Origin: Mageeibacillus sp. UBA5734
Lineage (GTDB): Bacteria; Bacillota; Clostridia; Saccharofermentanales; UBA5734
Length of the DNA stretch: 45,619 bases
Direction: 5' to 3'
Assembly: GCA_002419365.1 (NCBI GenBank)
Contig: DIGA01000028.1
Location: forward strand, 1 to 45,619
Part shown: positions 23,447-30,045 of the stretch, piece after piece
How positions within the stretch are numbered: the first letter of the stretch is position 1
Layout of the letters: every line of letters begins with the position of its first letter
Notes under the pieces: generated by a model
The model's database searches: none
Told to the model about the DNA's origin: nothing
What the model saw: the letters and a program-made list of their open reading frames with translations, nothing else
Position numbers and translations under genes: made by a program

Positions 23447-24952
23447 TTAGCCGTGGCGTTCGCTTTCTTTCTGGATGACATCGTGGGCGCCGCCCTCGAC
23501 AATGCTGGTGGCTGAAACGACAACCAGACGGGCCTTCTGCTGCAGCTCTTCGATCGAGATGGAGCCACAGGCGCACATGGTGGCCCGGATCTTGGCCATC
23601 GAGACATCGAGGTTGTCCTTGAGTTTGCCGGCGTAAGGGACATAGGAGTCGACGCCTTCCTCAAAAGCCATCTTGCCGGCCTCGCCGCCGTCATCGTAGC
23701 GCTGCCAGTTGCGAGCCCGGTTGGACCCTTCACCCCAGTATTCCTTGACATAGGAGCCGTTGACCAGCAGCTTGCGGGTCGGGCTTTCATCGAAGCGGGC
23801 AAAGTAACGGCCGAGCATGATGAAGTCAGCGCCCATCGCCAGGGCCAGCGTCATATGGTAGTCATAGACAATGCCGCCGTCCGAGCAGATCGGGACATAG
23901 ATGCCGGTTTCGGAAAAATAGGCGTCACGGGCCTTGGCAACCTCGAGCACGGCAGAGGCCTGGCCGCGGCCAATACCCTTTTGTTCGCGGGTGATGCAGA
24001 TCGAACCGCCGCCGATACCAACCTTGATAAAATCGGCACCCGCTTCGACCAGGTAGCGGAAGCCTTCTTCGTCAACGACATTGCCGGCGCCAACTTTGAT
24101 CTCAGGATTGTATTGCTTGATCCACTGCAGGGTCTCAGCCTGGTATTCGGAGAATCCGTCCGAGGAGTCGATGACCAGGACATCGGCGCCTGCTTCGACC
24201 AGGGCTGGAACGCGTTCGGCATAGTCGCGGGTATTGATGCCGGCGCCGACCATCAGGCGTTTTTGGCTATCGAGCAATTCATCCGGGTTTTCCTTGTGGT
24301 CGTCGTAGTCCTTGCGGAAAACCATGCCGACCATGCGCCCATCCTCCGAGAGGATCGGCAGCTGGTTGATCTTGTGGTCCCAGATGATGTCGTTGGCTTC
24401 ACTCAGGGTGATGCCTTCCTTGCCGGTCACGAGGTGGTCCAGGGGCGTCATGAACGCGCTGACCGGGGTATCGGTCGGGGTACGGGTCATGCGATAGTCG
24501 CGGCTGGTGACAATCCCCACGAGACGGCCATTGGCGGTTCCATCATCAGTCACAGCGACGGTCGAATGACCAGTGCGGGCCTTGACCGCGAGCACATCGG
24601 ACAAAGTCGCGTCCGGGCCGACATTGCTGTCGCTCTGGACCAGACCTGCCTTGTACTTCTTGACGCGCCGGACCATTTCTGCCTGGCTGGCGACCGACTG
24701 CGAGCCAAAAATAAATGAAAGGCCTCCCGACCGGGCCAGGGCAATCGCCAGGCCTGAATCCGAGACAGCCTGCATCACCGCTGAAGTGACTGGCACATTG
24801 ATCCTGACCGGGCATTGTTCCACACCCTTGCGGTATTTGACAATACCCGTGGTCATATCAACCAGGTCTGGCGTGCAAATACGGGTCGTCAAATTCGGAA
24901 TCAGCAGATATTCGCTGAACGTACGCGATTCCTGTTCAAAAATCATGGCCAT
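23447..24952 (-). CDS. guaB: inosine-5'-monophosphate dehydrogenase
   Basis: A 501-residue enzyme converting IMP to XMP with NAD+, the first step to GMP. The barrel carries the nucleophile Cys in GGGSICITREQKG, the flavodoxin-like phosphate loop SDGGIV, and the flap Arg-Tyr in NWQRYDDGG. Two CBS repeats are inserted at about 110-225. The catalytic loop differs from the usual bacterial PGSICTTR, so this belongs to a divergent IMPDH branch; GMP reductase is unlikely because of the CBS domains. The frame begins at 25003, but ATG 24952, with GGAGG 10 bases upstream, is preferred. It has a near-consensus promoter. Confidence 0.9.
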   Translation of the reverse strand: MAMIFEQESRTFSEYLLIPNLTTRICTPDLVDMTTGIVKYRKGVEQCPVRINVPVTSAVMQAVSDSGLAIALARSGGLSFIFGSQSVASQAEMVRRVKKYKAGLVQSDSNVGPDATLSDVLAVKARTGHSTVAVTDDGTANGRLVGIVTSRDYRMTRTPTDTPVSAFMTPLDHLVTGKEGITLSEANDIIWDHKINQLPILSEDGRMVGMVFRKDYDDHKENPDELLDSQKRLMVGAGINTRDYAERVPALVEAGADVLVIDSSDGFSEYQAETLQWIKQYNPEIKVGAGNVVDEEGFRYLVEAGADFIKVGIGGGSICITREQKGIGRGQASAVLEVAKARDAYFSETGIYVPICSDGGIVYDYHMTLALAMGADFIMLGRYFARFDESPTRKLLVNGSYVKEYWGEGSNRARNWQRYDDGGEAGKMAFEEGVDSYVPYAGKLKDNLDVSMAKIRATMCACGSISIEELQQKARLVVVSATSIVEGGAHDVIQKESERHG

Positions 24953-25021
24953 CTGGGATGAACCTCCAATACTCTGGAAAACCTTGCCCGAAACAAACGA
25001 CAAGCACGAAAGAATATAGGT

Positions 25022-25050
25022 ATTTTAGAGACCGTCTCATGCTTTGTCAA
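25022..25050 (-). promoter_or_regulatory. promoter for guaB
   Basis: Minus-strand TTGACA (25050-25045) and TAAAAT (25027-25022) are separated by exactly 17 bases, giving a leader of about 65 bases. Confidence 0.75.
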
Positions 25051-25117
25051 CCAAACCGCGGAAAGGGCTCTTTGCATATTGCCGTGAAAAGTTTTAAGAG
25101 GCACATGGGGTCGCGCG

Positions 25118-25133
25118 AAGGGTGGCACCGCGG
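25118..25133 (+). ncRNA. T-box antiterminator core without a visible target gene
   Basis: AAGGGTGGCACCGCGG matches the highly conserved T-box sequence that binds the CCA end of uncharged tRNA; TGGC would pair with a tRNA whose discriminator base is G. A full T-box leader needs a stem I and a terminator, and I find neither a convincing stem I in the 90 bases before it nor a U-tailed hairpin after it. No synthetase or amino acid gene follows; amtB starts 540 bases on. It is probably the remnant of a lost T-box-controlled gene. Confidence 0.5.
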
Positions 25134-25140
25134 GCGGAAA

Positions 25141-25494
25141 TTGCACGATCCGGTGTGTAATTCACACTGCTTGATGGACAGACAAGTTGATGAATTGCTG
25201 CAGATGCCAAGAAATCCGGTACTAATTGGCCAATGATGATCTTCCTCGAGGTTGGCCGACTCCATCAACCACATCAAAAATCATGACCATATTGCTGCTC
25301 CGCTTTTCACGGGATTTGAATAAGAGCCTGGTCTGCTGTGAACCACAGACGCTGTTCACAGGATGCAACTCCTTGCTGGATGGTGTTTCACCAGAGAACT
25401 ATGCAATTTTCACTTTTCAAACATTGATATTAGGGTGATTATTTCGACATTTCGCCGATTATTCTGCATTTTATGAAATTTTCTATTCTCCTTC
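25141..25494. other. intergenic stretch, no gene seen
   Basis: Between the T-box core and the amtB promoter only short open frames occur, none with a ribosome site or familiar sequence. It may contain decayed remains of the gene once controlled by the T-box, but I cannot recognise any. Confidence 0.4.
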
Positions 25495-25523
25495 TTGCAA
25501 TTTGCTTTCTTGCATGCTAAGCT
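25495..25523 (+). promoter_or_regulatory. candidate promoter for amtB-glnK
   Basis: TTGCAA and TAAGCT are 17 bases apart, with an upstream TG making a weak extended -10. A start near 25530 would place the hairpin leader at the 5' end of the mRNA. Confidence 0.4.
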
Positions 25524-25551
25524 TTGGTCAACTGAATATTCGGACGGACAA

Positions 25552-25640
25552 TGGCGTTTCGGACTCCCGCGGGGTTTGAACGCCAATTTTTTTGAACAAA
25601 GGCGTTCAAGTCATATCGACTTGGCGCCTTTCTTGTTTGA
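25552..25640 (+). promoter_or_regulatory. attenuator-like leader of amtB-glnK
   Basis: Four segments can pair in alternative ways. TGGCGTT (25552-25558) pairs with AACGCCA (25579-25585). TTGAACGCC (25576-25584) pairs perfectly with GGCGTTCAA (25601-25609). AAAGGCG (25598-25604) pairs with CGCCTTT (25625-25631), enclosing AAGTC/GACTT, and a T-rich tail follows. The first and third can coexist; the second excludes both. This is terminator/antiterminator logic. The ligand or protein is unknown. Confidence 0.55.
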
Positions 25641-25670
25641 AAAAAGCAAAAGCTATTTTGGAGGGGTACT

Positions 25671-26999
25671 ATGGACACCAAACTTGTGCTGGATACCATC
25701 TGGGTCTTGCTCGCTGCCATGCTGGTCTTTTTCATGAACTTGGGCTTTGCGCTCGTCGAGAGTGGATTTGCCCGCTCAAAAAACACCGTCAACATTCTGT
25801 CGAAGAACTTTGTCGTTTTTGCAGTTGCCTCGCTTGGCTTTCTCCTCGTTGGCTGGGGCCTGATGTTCGGCGACGGTAATCCATTCATCGGCCTGAAGGG
25901 CATTTTCATGGCTTCCGGCGCGGACAATTCGCCGAATGTCGGTGATGCCTACCAGGGTGTCTACGGTTCCATCGCCTGGGCCGGTGTCCCTTTCTGGGCC
26001 AAATTCTTCTTCCAGCTGGTCTTCTGCGGTACTGCGGCCACGATTGTATCCGGCGCAGTTGCTGAGCGGATCAAATATCTCTCATTCATCCTGTTCTCAT
26101 TCATCCTGACCTTGTTCATCTATCCGGTCGTCGGCCACTGGATCTGGGGTGGCGGTTTCCTGGCCAGCCTTGGTTTCTGGGATTTCGCCGGATCGACCGT
26201 CGTCCACTCCGTCGGTGGCTGGGCCGCCCTGGCCGGTATCATCGTCCTCGGTCCGCGCTTTGGCAAATACGGTCCCGGCAAAAAAGTCAATGCGATCCCC
26301 GGCCACAGCCTGCCACTGGCCACGATCGGTGCCTTCGTCCTCTGGCTCGGCTGGTTCGGCTTCAACCCTGGCTCGACCATGGCCGCTGATCCTGGGGCCA
26401 TCTCCCATATCCTGATGACCACCAACACTGCTGGCATCGCCGGTATCCTGACCTCGACCATCACCGCCTGGCTGCTGATGGGCAAACCGGACCTGGGCAT
26501 GAGCATCAATGGCTTGCTGGCCGGACTGGTCGCTGTCACCGCCAGTTGCGCCTTTGTCAGTATTCCCAGCTCGATCATCATCGGTGCCATTGGCGGTATC
26601 ATTGTGGTCCTCGCTGTCATGTTCTTTGACCGTGCCAAACTGGATGATCCGGTCGGCGCCCTCTCCGTCCATCTGGCGAATGGTGTCTTTGGCACCCTGG
26701 CCGTCGGACTCTTCGCCGAAGATGCCATCACCGGGGTTGCGACGGGCAACGGCTTGTTCTTTGGCGGCGGTGCTACACTGCTCGTCAATCAGCTGATCGG
26801 CGTTCTGACTGTAGCCGGATTTGTCTTCCCCATCTCCCTCCTGGTCTGGTACCTGATCAAAGTCACCATTGGCATCCGGGTCGGTCTGAAAGAAGAAATC
26901 CAGGGTCTGGACATCGGCGAGCACGGCAATGTCGCTTATCCGGAATTTGTCGTCCACCGCCAGACTTACCACTCACATGTCCGCCACGAAGAAAAGTAA
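25671..26999 (+). CDS. amtB: ammonium transporter
   Basis: A 442-residue membrane channel for ammonium with about 11 helices. The Amt signature is visible as DFAGSTVVHSVGG with the conserved pore region, and the N-terminus starts directly with the helix VLLAAMLVFFMNLGFALVESGF, the family's usual text. GGAGGGG lies 5-8 bases before the ATG. A P-II gene follows 15 bases later, the classic amtB-glnK pair in which P-II plugs the channel when nitrogen is sufficient. Expression is probably controlled through the leader at 25552-25640. Confidence 0.96.
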   Translation: MDTKLVLDTIWVLLAAMLVFFMNLGFALVESGFARSKNTVNILSKNFVVFAVASLGFLLVGWGLMFGDGNPFIGLKGIFMASGADNSPNVGDAYQGVYGSIAWAGVPFWAKFFFQLVFCGTAATIVSGAVAERIKYLSFILFSFILTLFIYPVVGHWIWGGGFLASLGFWDFAGSTVVHSVGGWAALAGIIVLGPRFGKYGPGKKVNAIPGHSLPLATIGAFVLWLGWFGFNPGSTMAADPGAISHILMTTNTAGIAGILTSTITAWLLMGKPDLGMSINGLLAGLVAVTASCAFVSIPSSIIIGAIGGIIVVLAVMFFDRAKLDDPVGALSVHLANGVFGTLAVGLFAEDAITGVATGNGLFFGGGATLLVNQLIGVLTVAGFVFPISLLVWYLIKVTIGIRVGLKEEIQGLDIGEHGNVAYPEFVVHRQTYHSHVRHEEK

Positions 27000-27014
27000 C
27001 AGGAGGTAAATCCT

Positions 27015-27356
27015 ATGAAGCATATCAAAGCAGTCATCCGTCCAGAAAAACTCAATGATGTCCGCGACGCCTTGGAAAAAGCTGGTGTCTGCAAAGGCGT
27101 CATGATCACCGACATCGTCGGCAACGGCAGCCAGAAAGGGATCGAGCAAGTCTGGCGTGGTGAACGCTACACCCTCGACCTGATTCCCAAGGTCGTCATG
27201 GACATGGTCGTCAAAGACTCCGACGTCGCCATCATCAAGAAAATCCTCCTCGAAGTCGCCCCCATCGGCGAATTCGGCGATGGAAAAATCTTCATCTACC
27301 CTGTCGAGGAAGTCATCCGCATCCGCACCGGCGAAACCGGCGAAAAAGCGCTATAG
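27015..27356 (+). CDS. P-II family nitrogen regulatory protein
   Basis: A 113-residue trimeric signal protein that reads 2-oxoglutarate and ATP/ADP levels. The ferredoxin-like fold starts MKHIKAVIRPEKLNDVRDAL, and the T-loop region reads SQKGIEQVWRGERY. The position of Tyr51, the uridylylation site of enterobacterial GlnB/GlnK, is Trp47 here, so control by uridylylation is unlikely. GKIFIYPVEEVIRIRTGE is the usual C-terminal signature. Cotranscribed with amtB, it most likely blocks the channel (GlnK role). Confidence 0.93.
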   Translation: MKHIKAVIRPEKLNDVRDALEKAGVCKGVMITDIVGNGSQKGIEQVWRGERYTLDLIPKVVMDMVVKDSDVAIIKKILLEVAPIGEFGDGKIFIYPVEEVIRIRTGETGEKAL

Positions 27357-27373
27357 GGACCGGGTCCCTTTTT
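27356..27373 (+). terminator. short terminator after the P-II gene
   Basis: GGGAC-CGG-GTCCC followed by TTTTT begins at the last base of the stop codon. It is the same compact form seen at 42375-42392. Confidence 0.6.
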
Positions 27374-27382
27374 GGGCACACC

Positions 27383-27427
27383 ATAAGAAAACCGGCTGCA
27401 GCCTTAGAGCTGAGCCGGTTTTCTTAT
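27383..27427. terminator. bidirectional terminator between glnK and the ECF gene
   Basis: A perfect 15-base inverted repeat (ATAAGAAAACCGGCT with AGCCGGTTTTCTTAT) around a 15-base loop lies between convergent genes, with T-rich 3' arms on both strands. Confidence 0.75.
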
Positions 27428-27464
27428 GTCTTGTCAGATTGGGGCGTTTTTTTGACTTTGGATA

Positions 27465-27971
27465 TTAATTCAGATTGCTGGTTTTTCTGATGCGTTCGGC
27501 AACAGGCAGAAGCAGTGCAGCGACGAGCGTACAGACACCGGCCTGGATCAGGTTGAAGGTGAGGTCAAAGAGGGCGATGGCCGGTCCGAGCAGGAAAAGT
27601 TCGAACACGAGGTATCCGGCGGCCATGGCAAGTTCAGCCAGGGCCATGCCAAAGATTTTGAATGGCAAGGTGACATTCAGTTTGCGCAGGAATAGACCAG
27701 CGATCAGGGCGACCAGGCCTTTGATGATAAAAGTCGCGGGTGCATATTGGACATAGCCAGCCCAGACATCAGCCAGGGCCGAGCCGATCGCTGCGGGCAC
27801 TGCTGCAGCCGGGCCGAGCAACGCGGCGGCAAACAGGATGGTCACGTCACCGAGGTTGAGATAGCCTTGGCCATTCATGATCGGTATGGCACTGAAGCGG
27901 GTGACGACCAGGATCAGGGCTGCCAGCATACCACCATAGGCGACTGTCCGGGAAACATTGGCATTGGGCAT
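27465..27971 (-). CDS. ECF transporter S component, HmpT/ThiW-like
   Basis: A 168-residue membrane protein with about six hydrophobic segments. GYLNLGDVTILFAAALLGP and YAPATFIIKGLVALIAG are typical of small vitamin-binding S components (HmpT/YpaA group). It starts 4 bases after thiT under the same TPP riboswitch, so a thiamine precursor such as hydroxymethylpyrimidine or the thiazole is the best guess for its ligand. It would work with EcfA, EcfA' and EcfT encoded elsewhere. Confidence 0.7.
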   Translation of the reverse strand: MPNANVSRTVAYGGMLAALILVVTRFSAIPIMNGQGYLNLGDVTILFAAALLGPAAAVPAAIGSALADVWAGYVQYAPATFIIKGLVALIAGLFLRKLNVTLPFKIFGMALAELAMAAGYLVFELFLLGPAIALFDLTFNLIQAGVCTLVAALLLPVAERIRKTSNLN

Positions 27972-27975
27972 GGGT

Positions 27976-28581
27976 TTAGTTACCTTTCTTGCGGAATACA
28001 GCTGCCAGAGGGACGAGGATGATCAGCGTAATGACGGCCTCCGGCACCATGTAAGACAGATTATAAACCAAAGAGTAGATCAATGGATTCTGGTCACCGG
28101 CATAAGAGGCATAAAATACGATTCCGGAGATGACATGGCTGATCGTACGCCCGAGCATGCCAGTCACGACGGCCACAATCACCATCGGCCAGTGGATACC
28201 GCCAAGGCGGCGCAGGATCTGGCGCTCTTCCAGGCGTGTCGCTTTGGGCAGGGCAAAAAATCCAGCCAGACCCAGAAGGCCAAAAGCCAGCGGATAGTCG
28301 AGGATGATCGATGCCCAGTGGGCTGAATAAGGCTCGATCACAAATTGCAGCAGGCCATAGACGGCACCGATTCCCATGCCCCAGGCTGGGCCAAAGGCGA
28401 GGGCGACAAACAGGATTGGCAGCATCGAGGCCGCTGTGACCGAACCACCCTGGGGCATGGCGAACAGCTTGACCAGGGAGAGAACGGATGCCAGGGCGAT
28501 CGCCATGCCGCCGGCAGCAGTCGCGAGAATGGTCTCGCGCATTTGATTGGTCGATGGATTCAGTGAATTCTGTGATGACAT
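27976..28581 (-). CDS. thiT: thiamine transporter ThiT (ECF S component)
   Basis: A 201-residue membrane protein with six predicted helices. The region LPILFVALAFGPAWGMGIGA followed by GLLQFVIEPY and LDYPLAFGLLGLAGF matches ThiT (YuaJ), the thiamine-specific S component of ECF importers. The TPP riboswitch directly upstream strongly supports thiamine as substrate. AGGAGG lies 5-8 bases before the ATG. It needs the shared energising module from elsewhere in the genome. Confidence 0.9.
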   Translation of the reverse strand: MSSQNSLNPSTNQMRETILATAAGGMAIALASVLSLVKLFAMPQGGSVTAASMLPILFVALAFGPAWGMGIGAVYGLLQFVIEPYSAHWASIILDYPLAFGLLGLAGFFALPKATRLEERQILRRLGGIHWPMVIVAVVTGMLGRTISHVISGIVFYASYAGDQNPLIYSLVYNLSYMVPEAVITLIILVPLAAVFRKKGN

Positions 28582-28600
28582 GGGAAACCTCCTTCAAGAT

Positions 28601-28640
28601 AAAAAAGACCTTCCGCCGGCGGTCTGACTGGCGAAAGGTC
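28601..28640 (-). terminator. riboswitch expression-platform terminator
   Basis: Minus-strand GACCTTTCGCC (28640-28630) pairs with GGCGGAAGGTC (28617-28607), then TTTTTT. It lies between the TPP aptamer and thiT, so thiamine pyrophosphate should cause early termination. Confidence 0.8.
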
Positions 28641-28658
28641 CAAAAGGTCCCTGCTATC

Positions 28659-28746
28659 GTCCCTCCGCCGGCATTACCCGGATCAGGTTAAAGGGTCGGC
28701 ATCAGTGAGATACCCTCTCAGCCGGCTTCCAAGCCAGCTCCCCTCA
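28659..28746 (-). ncRNA. TPP riboswitch (THI element)
   Basis: On the minus strand the aptamer landmarks appear in order: GGGGAGC, GGCTGAGAGGG, then ACCTGATCCGGGTAATGCC and GGAGGGA. These are the conserved TPP-binding sequences. It precedes thiT and the second ECF gene. Confidence 0.95.
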
Positions 28747-28758
28747 TTTGTGATGTTG

Positions 28759-28787
28759 ATTATGACGCGTGCACCCGCTTTTGTAAA
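28759..28787 (-). promoter_or_regulatory. promoter for the TPP riboswitch operon
   Basis: Minus-strand TTTACA (28787-28782) and CATAAT (28764-28759) have a 17-base spacer. The predicted start falls just ahead of the aptamer. Confidence 0.6.
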
Positions 28788-28802
28788 GCGGCCCGCGGCC
28801 AA

Positions 28803-30041
28803 TCAGCTGTTCATCAAAGCTTCGATTTCTTCAGCCTCGCGGGGAATAGCCGCTGAAATGACCTGGCAGCCGTCTTCGGTCACAACCACATCATCCTCCA
28901 GGCGCATGCCAAATCCCCATTCACTGACATAGACGCCCGGTTCGACAGTCAGGACCATGCCTGGCTGGAGCAAGGCTTCCTTGTTGCTGACATCATGGAC
29001 ATCCAGGCCGAGGTGGTGCGAGACGCCGTGCCAGAAATAATCCTTGACCGGCTGGTCTGGCTGCAAAAGGCCAAGTGCCGACAAACCCTCGCGCGCCACT
29101 TCCTGGCAGGCCTCATTGATCTGAGTCAGGCGGATACCCGGCCGGATCGTGGCAAACGCCTTCTCCTGGCACTGGCGCACGAGATGATAAACCGCACGCT
29201 GCCGCTCGCTGAATCGGCCATTGGCCGGCAAGGCACGTGAAATATCGGCGCAGAGGCCACCATATGCAGCACCGACATCGAGCTGGATCAGGTCGCCATC
29301 CTGGATGGTCGCCCGTGGATTCATGTAATGCAGGCACAGTGAATTTTCCCCGGCAGCAATGATCGAACTGAATGCTGGCTCAAGGCAACCCGCCTGGCTG
29401 AGCGTATACTGGAACTCGCTCCAGAGATGGTATTCTTTCAAGCCAGGCCGGCAGGCCCGCAGGACCGCGAGGATCCCTTCACCGGTCAGCATGGCGGCTT
29501 CCCGGATCAGGTCAATCTCCACCTGTCGCTTGATCATGCGCAGCGAGACCAACAGCGGGCTGAGGTCTGCCGTTTCCAGCAAGGGATGATCCTGCGCCAT
29601 TTGTTCCTTCAGATGGCGGGCCTGGGAATTGTCAGCTGAAAAATCGAGCCAGAGTTTTTGCGTCCGGCTGGCGACCAGGTCCGCCAGCTGGCCTTCGAAA
29701 CCCTCGATATAGGCGACATCGGTCAGGCCGGAGCGCTCGGTGGCTTCGGCGCGGGTCAGGCGCTTGCCATTCCAGCGTTCATACATCGCATCCGTGCCTG
29801 GGATAAATAACGTGCATTTGATCACGCCGTATTCCTTGAGCAGGACCAGGATGCTGCCCTCCTGCTCGATGCCAGTCAAGTAGAAGAAATTGCGGTTGGC
29901 CAGGAAGCGGTAATGCTCATCTGAAGTCCGCACCGGCGGGCGTCCGGAAACCACGATGGCCAGTGAACCATCAGTTATAAGCTGACCAAGCGCCTGACGA
30001 TTGTCCCGGAAATACTGGGTCGGCAAGTCATTGATTTTCAT
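28803..30041 (-). CDS. Xaa-Pro aminopeptidase-type peptidase, family M24
   Basis: A 412-residue cytoplasmic metallopeptidase that removes an N-terminal residue before proline. An N-terminal creatinase-like domain (residues 1-165; RFLANRNFFYLTG) precedes the pita-bread catalytic domain. Metal ligands are visible in QLDVGAAYGGLCADISR, in GVSHHLGLDVHD, in LTVEPGVYV and in MRLEDDVVV. The frame runs upstream into accDA, but ATG 30041 starts the family-typical region and lies 4 bases after the accDA stop. It is the last gene of the fatty acid operon by position; a functional link is not evident. Confidence 0.9.
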   Translation of the reverse strand: MKINDLPTQYFRDNRQALGQLITDGSLAIVVSGRPPVRTSDEHYRFLANRNFFYLTGIEQEGSILVLLKEYGVIKCTLFIPGTDAMYERWNGKRLTRAEATERSGLTDVAYIEGFEGQLADLVASRTQKLWLDFSADNSQARHLKEQMAQDHPLLETADLSPLLVSLRMIKRQVEIDLIREAAMLTGEGILAVLRACRPGLKEYHLWSEFQYTLSQAGCLEPAFSSIIAAGENSLCLHYMNPRATIQDGDLIQLDVGAAYGGLCADISRALPANGRFSERQRAVYHLVRQCQEKAFATIRPGIRLTQINEACQEVAREGLSALGLLQPDQPVKDYFWHGVSHHLGLDVHDVSNKEALLQPGMVLTVEPGVYVSEWGFGMRLEDDVVVTEDGCQVISAAIPREAEEIEALMNS

Positions 30042-30045
30042 GCAC

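Noticed and set aside
25047..25277. 76-codon minus-strand frame between guaB and amtB
   Set aside because: It lies upstream of the guaB promoter, has no ribosome site and no recognisable sequence.
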